Assembly: GCA_963707445.1 (NCBI GenBank)
Contig: CAVPPW010000050.1
Location: 1-64,000, forward strand
DNA length: 64,000 bases
Source: JALORV01 sp963707445
Lineage (GTDB): Bacteria > Pseudomonadota > Gammaproteobacteria > Burkholderiales > Burkholderiaceae_F
Direction of reading: 5' to 3'
Shown: one piece after another, positions 8,432 to 16,883 of the stretch
How the letters are laid out: each line of letters begins with the position of its first letter
How positions within the stretch are numbered: the first letter of the stretch is position 1
Made by a program: the position numbers and the translations under genes
Notes under the pieces: generated by a model
Databases searched by the model: none
The model's input: the letters and a program-made list of their open reading frames with translations, nothing else
What the model was told of the DNA's origin: nothing

Positions 8432-9400
8432 TCAGGCGGTTACCGGGACCGTCCGGGCGTCTTCCTCGAGTTCACGCCGCTCGCGCTCGAGATAACGCGC
8501 GATAGCGCGCATCCCGTAAATGCCCGCCTCCGCTTCGGCGGCGGCGTTGTAGTTGGTGTTGGTGTTCACGTCGTAGGTATAGATCTCACCCTCGCGATCG
8601 GTAATGAACTCGATGCCTGCGATGCCGATGCCGTTGGCCGCGAGAAACCGCCGGTAGCGCTCTATGAGCGGGTGCGAAAAGCCATTCAGTATCCGGAACT
8701 GCGGCGCCGCTGCGGTCACGCCGGCAGGGCAAAATGCATCGCCGACCTGGCATACATCGGCGGGGCAGAGCTCGAAGCCCAGCGAGGTGTCGACGCGCAC
8801 CGCGTACAGGAATGTGCCGCCCACGAACTCGACCCGCGTGATGAACGGCTCGGGCGCCTGGATGTATTCCTGGATCAGCGTGATGCCGTCTACGGATGGT
8901 TCGAAAGCAGGCGTCGCGAGGTGCTCCCGAAGCGCGTCGACGGATTGAAACAGTTTCACACCGAGACCCTTCCCCGCGCGGTTGTGCTTCGTGATGAACG
9001 GTCCGTTCATGCGTTGCGCCGCGTTGAGGATTTGGTCACGACCGACCGCCGCGATCGTGCGCGGCGTGCGAATCCCGAAGTCAGCCAGCGCCCGGTACTG
9101 CGCGATCTTGCTGATCTCGAGTTGCAGCGCGCGTCCATTGTTCACGATCTTGCGGTCGTGGGATTCGAGCCATGCGAGCACGCCGCCGGTGAGCTCGGCG
9201 GCGAAACGATGGTCGCGCGTGTGCGACGAAGCGCTCATCCGGTTATAGAAAATGCCGATCGGTGGCGCCTCGGACAAGTCGAGCAAGCCTTCGCTGATGA
9301 ACCACTCCTCGAAGGGAGCGTCGATCTCGGAGAATGCAGCGCGCAACGGTTCCACCCAGGCGTCGTTCTCGTGAATGACGTAAATTTTCGGCTTGGGCAT
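8432..9400 (-). CDS. ATP-grasp family ligase (RimK / glutathione synthase-like)
   Basis: The 322-residue protein has an ATP-grasp fold. An N-terminal pre-grasp region (MPKPKIYVIHEN) is followed by the ATP-binding segment GPFITKHNRAGKGLGVKL (about residues 135-152) and the C-terminal metal-binding motif EFITDREGEIYTYDVN near residue 280. Such enzymes join a carboxylate to an amine or thiol through an acyl-phosphate. RimK-like members add glutamate or make peptides, but the substrate here cannot be told from sequence. It reads in the same direction as lexA-imuA, 165 bases downstream of imuA. I see no partner gene such as a precursor peptide or protease. A plus-strand reading over the same bases is a shadow. 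Confidence 0.8.
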   Translation of the reverse strand: MPKPKIYVIHENDAWVEPLRAAFSEIDAPFEEWFISEGLLDLSEAPPIGIFYNRMSASSHTRDHRFAAELTGGVLAWLESHDRKIVNNGRALQLEISKIAQYRALADFGIRTPRTIAAVGRDQILNAAQRMNGPFITKHNRAGKGLGVKLFQSVDALREHLATPAFEPSVDGITLIQEYIQAPEPFITRVEFVGGTFLYAVRVDTSLGFELCPADVCQVGDAFCPAGVTAAAPQFRILNGFSHPLIERYRRFLAANGIGIAGIEFITDREGEIYTYDVNTNTNYNAAAEAEAGIYGMRAIARYLERERRELEEDARTVPVTA

Positions 9401-9565
9401 CTCTAGTGTCTCAAGGCTTAAAGCCCAATCTTGTTCATTGAATCGTTGTGGCGCTATAACAAAAGGTCATAGTCTTATGCCGTACGACAATGAGATGACT
9501 AACGTCGTGGCGTCCGGGCCTCGCGACAAGTAGTCCGAAAGCTATGAACCCGGGCGCGGGTAGAC

Positions 9566-10444
9566 CTAGCTGGCGTGCATGGTCGAAGAGCAACGTGCTA
9601 CGCAGCCATCGATGCGGACGGATGATGGACGCATGTGGCGCCATTCACCAGCAAACGTGCGGCGAGCGGCGCGGCCGTTGATGCCGGCTGCGGATTGAGT
9701 CGCGACTTCTTCGGCGGGAATCTGCGCGCTGCTCCAGTGCGGCGGCCGCAGCTTCAGCACGATCGGTTCAAGCAACGGACGACCGCGCCGCTTCAGCAGC
9801 GTGATGGCGAGCTGCGCACCATCGCTGGCCAATTGCAGCCGCAGCACGGCGGGTGAGGGCGCCTGCGCCTGGCGCACCGAACGCAGCACGAAAGCCATCG
9901 CCTGGTGAGTCTGCGCCAGCAGGTGCAGGCGACGCAGCGCGCGGAAGTCGCCATCGCCGCTGGTGTGCGGCAGCCAGCCGACCACGGCGCCAAGATGGCG
10001 TGCGCGCAGCGACTGCTCGACGGCCCAGAGGCTTTCGCGTGGGGTTGCCGGCTTGACGAAGATGGTGCGCGCGAGATCCAGTCCCGCGGTCGCCAGTGCC
10101 GGTGCATAAGGCATTGATGCATGGACCGCCTGTGCCTCGGGCGGACGCGGCATGGCGCGCGCTGCATCGACCGGCAGCACCCACACCGTGCAGCGGCGCG
10201 ACTGCGCCAGTTGCGCCAATGCCGGCGCCAGCAGCGAAAGCTCGCCGATACCGGCATCGTCGGTCAGCAGTTCGATCAGTTGCCCCTGCGGCCAACCCCC
10301 GCCGGGCAGTTCATGGTCCAGTTCTGCAAAGCCGCTCGGCAGTATCGGACCGCCTGCGTCGTCGGCGGGCAGTTCGTCCGCGCGCCAGAGCGGCGTACTG
10401 CCGGCGGTTTGCAGCAGGGAAAGCAGCTCCGTGGCCGCACGCAT
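9566..10444 (-). CDS. imuA: ImuA (SulA-like) translesion synthesis-associated protein
   Basis: ImuA is a RecA-like accessory factor of the ImuA-ImuB-DnaE2 mutagenic DNA synthesis system. Family marks are SGFAELDHELPGGGWPQG (about residues 37-54), GIGELSLLAPAL, a central DLARTIFVKP / AVEQSLRARHLGAVVGW region and LLKRRGRPLLEP near residue 225. The last ~50 residues have no family match and may be out of frame, as typical proteins end near residue 240. It follows lexA on the same strand after 63 bases, so it should be SOS-controlled. imuB and dnaE2, which normally follow, are absent: only 165 bases separate it from the ATP-grasp gene. Confidence 0.82.
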   Translation of the reverse strand: MRAATELLSLLQTAGSTPLWRADELPADDAGGPILPSGFAELDHELPGGGWPQGQLIELLTDDAGIGELSLLAPALAQLAQSRRCTVWVLPVDAARAMPRPPEAQAVHASMPYAPALATAGLDLARTIFVKPATPRESLWAVEQSLRARHLGAVVGWLPHTSGDGDFRALRRLHLLAQTHQAMAFVLRSVRQAQAPSPAVLRLQLASDGAQLAITLLKRRGRPLLEPIVLKLRPPHWSSAQIPAEEVATQSAAGINGRAARRTFAGEWRHMRPSSVRIDGCVARCSSTMHAS

Positions 10445-10507
10445 CTGCGTCTTCCTGAAGGATGAGGGATTGAAGAGTGAGGTGATGCGGCGCGGATCGA
10501 GCGGACT

Positions 10508-11158
10508 TCAGAGCGACGGTCGTATCACCCCGACGGCAATGCCCTCGATGGCGAACGGCTCGCGCCGCAGATCGACGATGATCGGCTCGAAGTCCGGGTT
10601 CTCGGCGATCAGTTCCGCGCGAGCGCCTTTCAGCTTCAGGCGCTTCACGGTCACGTCATCGCCAAGACGAGCCACGACGATCTGCCCGGACTGCGCCTGT
10701 GAGCGCTTGTGCACGGCCAGCCAGTCGCCGTCGAGGATGCCTGCATCGCGCATGCTCATGCCGCGCACCTCGAGCAGGTAATCGGCGCGCGGCTTGAACG
10801 TGTCCGGATCGACCGCCGGCCGAGCGAGCACGTTTTCCTGCGCCAGCAGCGGGCTGCCCGCTGCGACTTTGCCGATCAACGGAAGGCCGACCTCCTGCGC
10901 CGCGGCCATCAGTTCGCGCACGCTGTCCTTCAAACGGATGCCACGTGAAGTACCGGCCACGAGTTCGATCAGTCCCTTCTTCGCCAGCGCCTGCAGGTGC
11001 TGCTCGGCGGCGTTGAGCGAACGGAAACCGAAGGCGCGTGCGATCTCGTCGCGTGTCGGCGGAGCGCCGCTTTCGGTGAGGGCCTGACGGATGAAATCCA
11101 GGATTTCGGACTGCCGCGGCGTCAGCAGCGGTGTTGATGCGGAAGATGCTGGGGCCAT
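10508..11158 (-). CDS. lexA: SOS response repressor LexA
   Basis: LexA represses SOS genes and cleaves itself when RecA filaments form on damaged DNA. The 216-residue protein has an N-terminal winged-helix reader (LTPRQSEILDFIRQ, helix-turn-helix near residues 28-48). Its S24-type domain shows the cleavage site Ala100-Gly101 (VAAGSP), the catalytic Ser135 (GMSMRD) and Lys172 (VTVKRLK). All key residues are present. A LexA box lies 22 bases upstream of the start, so it is autoregulated, and imuA is probably co-transcribed. Confidence 0.97.
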   Translation of the reverse strand: MAPASSASTPLLTPRQSEILDFIRQALTESGAPPTRDEIARAFGFRSLNAAEQHLQALAKKGLIELVAGTSRGIRLKDSVRELMAAAQEVGLPLIGKVAAGSPLLAQENVLARPAVDPDTFKPRADYLLEVRGMSMRDAGILDGDWLAVHKRSQAQSGQIVVARLGDDVTVKRLKLKGARAELIAENPDFEPIIVDLRREPFAIEGIAVGVIRPSL

Positions 11159-11180
11159 CGCAACCCTTTCGGCAGGACGT

Positions 11181-11200
11181 TACTGGCAATGTATACAGTA
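11181..11200 (-). promoter_or_regulatory. LexA operator (SOS box) of lexA-imuA
   Basis: Read on the minus strand the site is tactgtatacattgccagta, a CTG-N10-CAG element with matching flanking TA bases, the gamma/betaproteobacterial LexA consensus. It ends 22 bases before the lexA start codon, a good position for repression. It is the only such box I noticed in the window. Confidence 0.88.
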
Positions 11201-11333
11201 CTGAAGAGAATGGCAAGGGCTCGATAACTATGGCCTCGATCCCGGACCTCTGTATCGATGGACAGCGCTTCACGCACTGGCGCAAGATGCCTGGCCACCC
11301 GGGGTAGGCCAATTGAGAGGGAGGCGAGACGCG

Positions 11334-11966
11334 ATGAAGCTGATCGGAATGCTGGATTCCCCGTACGTGCGCCGGGTGGCGATTTCGCTGCAGTTGCTCG
11401 ACCTGAGGTTCGAGCACCAGGCGCTCTCGGTCTTCCGCACGTTCGCCGAATTCCAGAAACTGAATCCGGTGGTCAAGGCGCCGACTCTGATCTGCGACGA
11501 CGGCACAGTCCTGATGGACTCGACACTGATCCTCGACTATGCCGAGGCGCTGGCCCGGCCGCGCAGCCTGTTGCCCGCGACGTCGACGGAACGTGCTGCT
11601 GCGCTTCGCGTCATCGGACTCGCGCTCGCGGCGTGCGAGAAGAGCGTGCAGATCATCTATGAGCGCGGATTGCGCCCGCCCGAAAAGCTTCACCAACCGT
11701 GGGTCGACCGGGTCACCGGCCAGTTGCTCGCGGCCTATGACGGTCTCGAGCAGGAGATCGGCCGCGCGTCGCTCGCGAAGAGCCGCGAGACAATCGATCA
11801 GGCGGGCGTGACGACCGCAGTGGCCTGGCATTTCACTCAGCGCACATTGCCCGAGATCGTGCCTGCCGATCGGTATCCGCGACTCGCGGACCACTCGGCC
11901 GCGGCCGAGTCGATGCCCGCCTTCATCGCCGCGCCGTATGGCGACAGCACATTTCGGCAGACATAA
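11334..11966 (+). CDS. Glutathione S-transferase family protein
   Basis: The 210-residue protein has an N-terminal thioredoxin-like domain beginning MKLIGMLDSPYVRRVAIS, where Ser9 is in the usual catalytic Ser/Tyr position. The glutathione-contacting VVKAPTLICDDG and MDSTLILDYAE follow (residues ~50-75), then an all-helical C-terminal domain. It is cytosolic; substrate unknown. The ATG at 11334 is preceded by GAGGCGAG; an upstream in-frame start at 11313 is less likely. It reads away from lexA, and the 130-base gap between them carries the SOS box only on the lexA side. Confidence 0.88.
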   Translation: MKLIGMLDSPYVRRVAISLQLLDLRFEHQALSVFRTFAEFQKLNPVVKAPTLICDDGTVLMDSTLILDYAEALARPRSLLPATSTERAAALRVIGLALAACEKSVQIIYERGLRPPEKLHQPWVDRVTGQLLAAYDGLEQEIGRASLAKSRETIDQAGVTTAVAWHFTQRTLPEIVPADRYPRLADHSAAAESMPAFIAAPYGDSTFRQT

Positions 11967-12301
11967 GCCGGTGTCCGTTGTGCGCAAGAATTCTCGGCCG
12001 ATCGGATGAAGGGCGACAACACTCTTGCCGTGGAATTTCGCTGTGATAGACTAATTTCCAAGTCAGATTTCCGTCGGTTGTGCAGGCCGGACTACGAGCC
12101 TCGACCGACTTGAGTTGCCGGATCGTCCGATTCCGCGCTCGGCAGGCTCTTACAACGACACGCCCGCCGCTCTCCGCGGTCTCCGACTCCGCTTCCCAAG
12201 AATTCCAGGCACCAATCGCGTCACCGCGAGCGCGCTCCCGAAGGCCATCGGCCGCGGGGCGACGTTGGGTTCATTATCAATTCGCTCCGAAACGGGAGAC
12301 G
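11967..12301 (+). promoter_or_regulatory. Gene-free stretch upstream of scpB with a candidate promoter
   Basis: These 335 bases hold no gene I can support. A promoter-like pair, TTGCCG (12025-12030) and TAGACT (12047-12052) with a 16-base spacer, matches four of six bases in each box and could serve scpB. scpA, which usually precedes scpB, is not here. Confidence 0.4.
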
Positions 12302-12977
12302 ATGGACACACAAGAGGCCAAGGTCGTGCTCGAAGCGGCCCTGCTGACTGCGGAGCAGCCGCTGTCGCTTCGCCGAGTTACGTCGCATGTTCAACGATGA
12401 AATCGGTGGCGACACGCTGCGCGTGTTGCTGGACGAGTTGCGGTCAGATTGGGTTGGCCGCGGCATCGAACTGGTCTCACTGGCCTCGGGATGGCGCTTC
12501 CAGAGCGCGGAGTTGATGCGGCCCTACCTCGACCGCCTGAATCCGGAAAAGGCGCCGAAATACTCGCGCGCCGTGCTCGAGACGCTGGCCATCATCGCGT
12601 ATCGCCAGCCGGTCACGCGCGGCGACATCGAGGAGATTCGTGGCGTCACGGTCTCCAGCCCGGTGATCAAGACGCTTGAAGAGCGAGGATGGATCGAAGC
12701 GATCGGCTATCGCGAGACGCCGGGACGCCCTGCCCTGTTTGCCACCACGCGTGCATTTCTCGATGACCTCGGTCTGCGATCGCTCGATGAACTGCCCGCT
12801 CTCGAAGTCGGCACGACGGTTGCTCCGGAATTTGAACTCCAGTTTCCCGATGCACTTCGCAGCGACGAAGCACCTGCATCGGATGCGCTCGCCGCGTCTG
12901 CCGGCGTTGTGATCGACGCCGCACAGTCCGCCGAATCGGCAGGCTCTCCTGTCCATCCCGCAGTCACTTCTGTCTAG
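12302..12977 (+). CDS. scpB: Segregation and condensation protein B (one frame break)
   Basis: ScpB is a winged-helix subunit of the SMC-ScpAB condensin that compacts and segregates the chromosome. The N-terminus MDTQEAKVVLEAALLTAEQPLSL reads in one frame and the rest, from AELRRMFNDEIGGDTLR, in the next. One extra C near 12372 accounts for the shift and for the 3n+1 length. The conserved core is PEKAPKYSRAVLETLAIIAY, then RQPVTRGDIEEIRGV and PGRPALFATT. The last ~50 residues are a low-complexity acidic/alanine tail. The next gene is rluB, the usual order. The 225-residue repaired length fits the family. Confidence 0.88.
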
Positions 12978-13073
12978 TCCGATCAACCGATGAACTCCTC
13001 TTCACTGCCCGACGACGATCAGACCGCGGCGCCCGCGCCGTTGCCGCGCCTCGACTGATGAGCGAAACGCCGC

Positions 13074-14489
13074 GTGATGACGAAGCCGTCGGACCACGCT
13101 CCGGGCGACGCGAACGGCAACGTCGCGGCCGAAACCGCTGACGACGACACGGCGACGCGACAGCGTGGGCCGCACGGACGCCGGCGCCGCGGCCGCGGTG
13201 GCCGCAGCGAAGGCGAGCGTCCGGCGCCGCTGAACGGTCAGGCTCAGCTCCGGCGATACGTCAGCGCCGTCAGCGCCGTCGGCGCCGTTGGCAGGTGACG
13301 GCGACGACATCAACCCGGCGGCGATGGCGGAAGTGGCGCTGCCGCGTGAGCTGCTCGAACGCGGCCGTCGCGCGGCCAAGCAGACGCTCAACGCGCAGTC
13401 CGAAAAGCTGCACAAGGTGCTCGCCGATGCGGGTATCGGATCGCGTCGCGACATGGAAGAAATGATCGTCGCCGGGCGCGTGTCGGTGAATGGGCAGCCC
13501 GCGCATGTCGGCCAGCGCGTCATGCCGAACGATCAGGTGCGCATCAACGGCAAGCCGCTGCAGCGCAAGGCCGCTGGTGGCCGACCGCCGCGCGTGCTGC
13601 TGTATCACAAGCCGGTCGGTGAGATCGTGACGCAGGACGATCCGGGCGAGCGGCCGACCGTGTTCGAGAAATTGCCGAAGGTCTCCGGTGGTCGCTGGGT
13701 GGCGGTCGGACGTCTCGACCTGAACACCGAAGGCCTGATGATCTTCACGACGTCGGGTGAGCTCGCCAACCGCCTGATGCATCCGCGCTACGAAGTCGAG
13801 CGCGAGTACGCGGTCCGCGTGCTGGGCGAACTGACCGAGGAACAGCGCCGGCAGTTGCTCGAGGGCGTACAACTCGAGGATGGTCCGGCAAAATTCATTC
13901 GACTCGAGGATGCCGGGGGACAGGGTGTCAACCACTGGTACCGCGCGGCGCTGTCGGAAGGACGCAACCGCGAAGTCCGCAGGATCTTCGAAGCGGTCGG
14001 CCTGACCGTCAGCCGCCTGATCCGCATCCGCTTCGGCGCGATTCAGTTGCCCCGAACGCTGGCACGCGGACGCTTCTACGAACTCGCACCTGAGTGGGTG
14101 CAGGCCTGGGTGCACGACCTTGGCATGTCGATCGACGAGGTGCGCAGCCGCGGCGGTCAGCCGCAGGGCAAGGGCGGACGCAGCGGCAAGGGTGGCGGTC
14201 GGGGGCGGCCGCAGGGCCAGGCACACGCATTTGGCGTGCAGGGCCAGAGCTACAGTCCGATCAGCGGCTACGGCCAGGGCCAGGGCTATGGCCAGAATCA
14301 AAGTCCGGGCAGGGCCAGGGCCAGGGCCAAGGCCAGGGGCGCGGCAAAGGCAAGCCGCAGGGCAATCGCCCGCCGCGCCAGCCCGACCCGATGACCAGCA
14401 GCGTCAACTACATCGCGGCCGGCCACGGGCTACCGAACAACGGCCGGCCGGCTCGGTTCCGCCGCGGCAAGCCGCAGCGCACCTACTAG
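13074..14489 (+). CDS. rluB: Ribosomal large subunit pseudouridine synthase B (frame breaks in both tails)
   Basis: RluB makes pseudouridine 2605 in 23S rRNA. The intact core, from about 13318, has an S4 RNA-binding domain (LHKVLADAGIGSRRDMEEMI, VSVNGQPAHVGQRV) and the catalytic aspartate in GRLDLNTEGLMIFTT. The N-terminal ~80 residues are a charged, Arg/Gly-rich extension split near 13245. An alternative start at 12990 would need another shift. After residue ~330 the C-terminus is a Gly/Gln/Lys-rich disordered tail. One missing base in the repeat near 14308 moves the frame, and the better reading ends at 14489 with RFRRGKPQRTY. Start position is the least certain point. Confidence 0.82.
14311..14339 (+). 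repeat. Short GGCCAG tandem repeat in the rluB tail
   Basis: About four to five copies of the hexamer GGCCAG (one with AAGG) encode a Gly-Gln run in the inferred rluB frame. The run of near-identical units coincides with the frame break and could vary in copy number. Confidence 0.6.
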
Positions 14490-14520
14490 CCCGCGTCGGG
14501 GCAATGCGCCGGCACCGCGC

Positions 14521-14549
14521 TTGTTGCGGCGCGGTTACATCCTTATAAT
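14521..14549 (+). promoter_or_regulatory. Sigma-70-type promoter of the rimP-nusA-infB operon
   Basis: TTGTTG (14521-14526) and a perfect TATAAT (14544-14549) are separated by exactly 17 bases. The predicted transcript start near 14556 leaves a leader of about 215 bases before rimP, containing the hairpin at 14687-14709. Confidence 0.65.
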
Positions 14550-14686
14550 GCTCGGTTGCCGAAGTGCGCGCCGGCCGAGATTCGGCCAGGCGGGCGTCGG
14601 TTGCGCGATCAGGCGGCGGATTCGCCGGGCCAACGACCGATGAAGTATCACGGGACGTGATCGCGCAAGCCTGTTGAATTCAACGG

Positions 14687-14709
14687 ATGGGCTCTCGAGC
14701 CCATTTTTT
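14687..14709 (+). terminator. Intrinsic terminator / attenuator hairpin in the rimP leader
   Basis: A perfect 8-base stem ATGGGCTC-TC-GAGCCCAT (14687-14704) is followed by six T residues (14704-14709). It lies downstream of the TATAAT promoter and 64 bases before rimP. It could therefore terminate rluB transcripts or act as a regulated early terminator of the rimP operon. Attenuator-type rimP leaders are known in proteobacteria; membership of that class is not tested here. Confidence 0.75.
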
Positions 14710-14773
14710 ATTTCCGGGCTGCATTGTGTGCAGCCGGCGGCTTTGCAGGCCTCGCCGCGAGGGGTGTTGGGCG

Positions 14774-15353
14774 ATGGCAATGGTGGCAGGTGCGGTAACG
14801 CAAACGATCGGTCGCACGGTCGAAGGACTCGGTTACGAGTTCGTCGACGCCGAGCGGCTGGGGGGCGGACTGCTGCGGGTGACGATCGACCGCGACGGCG
14901 GCGTGCAGCTCGCGGACTGCGAGCGTGTGAGTCGGCAACTGACGCACGTGCTCGCGGTCGAGAACGTGGACTACGCGCGACTCGAGGTGTCGTCGCCCGG
15001 CCTCGATCGGCCGTTGAAGCACGCTCGAGATTTCGCCCGCTTCGCGGGCGCCGAGGCGCAGGTGCAGTTGTACGCGCCGCTCGCCGGGGCCGGTGGTCGG
15101 CGCCGGCTGCACGGAAGGTTGCTGGAAGTGGTGAGTGGGACTGAGCGGCGAGCGCGTGCGGATGCAGCTCGTCGAAGACGCGGTTGCCGACGGTTCGGGC
15201 CGCGGCGCGACGAAGCGCGGCGCGCGTTCGTCGGCCAGAGTGATGAAGAAGGCGGAGGGTGCGGTCGTCGAATTCGCGCTCGCCGACGTTGAAAAAGCAA
15301 GGTTGGTCCCTGAACTGGACTTCAGGGGCGAGGCAAGGAGCAGAGCGGAATGA
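14774..15353 (+). CDS. rimP: Ribosome maturation factor RimP (one frame break)
   Basis: RimP helps assemble the 30S subunit. The first part (VEGLGYEFVDAERLGGGLLR, VTIDRDGGV, EVSSPGLDRPL) is the well-conserved alpha/beta domain. The second, SH3-like part continues in another frame from about 15140 (SGERVRMQLVED) and ends with VEFALADVEKARLVPELDF. One extra base explains the 3n+1 length, giving about 192 residues. The C-terminal domain contains an unusual Gly/Arg/Ala/Lys-rich insert (SGRGATKRGARSSARVMKKA). Its stop overlaps the nusA start (ATGA), so the two genes are coupled. A second ATG at 14780 is possible. Confidence 0.87.
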
Positions 15354-16846
15354 GCCGAGAGATTTTGCTGCTGGTCGATGCGCTGGCGCGCGAGAAAAAT
15401 GTGCCGAAGGAAACTGTCTTCGGCGCGTTGGAATCGGCGCTGGCGATGGCGACCAAGAAGCTGTTCGCCGAGGACGACGTCGACATCCGCGTCGCGGTCG
15501 ATCGCGAGACAGGCGAGTACGACGCCTATCGGCGCTGGCTTGTCGTGCCCGATGAGGCCGGGCTGCAGGAGCCGGGTCACCAGATCATCCTGTCGGACGC
15601 GCGCGAGCAGATTGCCGACGTCGAGCTCGACGAGCACATCGAAGAGCTGCTGCCACGACAGGAAGTATCGACCGGCCGGCGCTTCGCGCAGGACACCAAG
15701 CAGGTGATCCTGCAGAAGATCCGCGATGCCGAGCGGGAACAGCTGCTCTCGGATTTCCTTGCGCGAGGTGACCAGATCGTCAACGGGACGATCAAGCGCA
15801 TGGACAAGGGCGACGCAATCATCGAAATCGGCAAGGTCGAGGCGCGGCTGCCGCGCAGCGAGATGATCCCGAAGGAAAACCTGCGGATCGGCGACCGCTG
15901 CCGCGCGTTTGTGCAGAAGATCGACCGGCTGGCCCGCGGCCCGCAGGTCATCTTGTCGCGCACCTCGCCCGAGTTCGTGATGAAACTCTTCGAATTCGAG
16001 GTGCCGGAGATCGAGCAGGGCCTGCTGGTGATCAAGTCGGCGGCCCGTGATCCGGGCGTGCGCGCCAAGATCGCCGTGTGGACCAATGACCGCCGCATCG
16101 ACCCGATCGGCACCTGCGTCGGCATGCGCGGTTCGCGCGTGCAGGCGGTGACCAATGAGCTCGCCGGCGAGCGCGTCGACATCGTGCTGTGGTCGGACGA
16201 TCCGGCGCAGTTCGTCATCGGCGCACTCGCGCCGGCCAATGTGAGTTCGATCGTCGTCGACGAGGACAAGCACGCGATGGACGTGGTGGTCGACGAGGAC
16301 AACCTCGCGATCGCGATCGGTCGCAGCGGGCAGAACGTGCGACTCGCGTCCGAGCTGACCGGCTGGCAGATCAACATCATGACCGCCGAGGAGTCCGCAC
16401 AGAAGCAGGAAGGCGAGCAGGTCGGCGTGCGCCAGATCTTCATGGAAAAGCTCGATGTCGACGAGGAGATCGCCAACATCCTTATCCAGGAAGGCTTCTC
16501 GACGCTCGAGGAGATCGCCTACGTTCCGGTCAACGAGCTGCTGGAGATCGACGCCTTCGACGAGGAAACGGTCGAGGAGTTGCGCAACCGTGCCCGCAAC
16601 GCGCTGCTGACCGAGGCGATCAAGCGCGAGGAGAACCTCGAGCAGGCCGAAAAGGACCTGCTCGGTCTCGACGGCATGGATGCCGAGCTCGCGGCCAAAC
16701 TCGCCGAGAACTCGATCCGAACGCGTGACGACCTCGGTGAACTGGCGGTAGATGAGCTGACGGAAATGACCGGCATCGACGACGAGCGCGCCAAGACGCT
16801 GATCATGGCTGCGCGGGCGCACTGGTTCGAGTCGGCGGAGCAGTAG
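15350..16846 (+). CDS. nusA: Transcription elongation/termination factor NusA
   Basis: NusA binds RNA polymerase and modulates pausing, termination and antitermination. The 498-residue protein shows an N-terminal polymerase-binding domain (1-~130), an S1 domain around residues 135-200 (GDQIVNGTIKRMDKGDAIIE) and two KH domains (PGVRAKIAVWTNDRRIDPIG; VVDEDNLAIAIGRSGQNVRL). The C-terminus has two acidic helix-hairpin repeats (ILIQEGFSTLEEIAYVP; ELAAKLAENSIRTRDDLGEL). Length and domain order are typical of betaproteobacteria. It overlaps rimP by four bases and precedes infB by 37. Confidence 0.97.
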   Translation: MSREILLLVDALAREKNVPKETVFGALESALAMATKKLFAEDDVDIRVAVDRETGEYDAYRRWLVVPDEAGLQEPGHQIILSDAREQIADVELDEHIEELLPRQEVSTGRRFAQDTKQVILQKIRDAEREQLLSDFLARGDQIVNGTIKRMDKGDAIIEIGKVEARLPRSEMIPKENLRIGDRCRAFVQKIDRLARGPQVILSRTSPEFVMKLFEFEVPEIEQGLLVIKSAARDPGVRAKIAVWTNDRRIDPIGTCVGMRGSRVQAVTNELAGERVDIVLWSDDPAQFVIGALAPANVSSIVVDEDKHAMDVVVDEDNLAIAIGRSGQNVRLASELTGWQINIMTAEESAQKQEGEQVGVRQIFMEKLDVDEEIANILIQEGFSTLEEIAYVPVNELLEIDAFDEETVEELRNRARNALLTEAIKREENLEQAEKDLLGLDGMDAELAAKLAENSIRTRDDLGELAVDELTEMTGIDDERAKTLIMAARAHWFESAEQ

Positions 16847-16883
16847 CACAGCGGCGTAGCGGGACGACAGGAACAGGGAATTT

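Noticed and set aside
8306..9406. 366-codon plus-strand open frame starting inside tRNA-His
   Set aside because: Starts within a tRNA and is antisense to the ATP-grasp gene, which has real motifs.
9401..9565. Remnant of imuB or dnaE2 downstream of imuA
   Set aside because: I could not find any polymerase motif in the 165-base gap or in its open frames; too short to claim a remnant.
13040..13300. Separate small genes upstream of the RluB core
   Set aside because: The short frames are better explained as the broken Arg/Gly-rich N-terminal extension of RluB.
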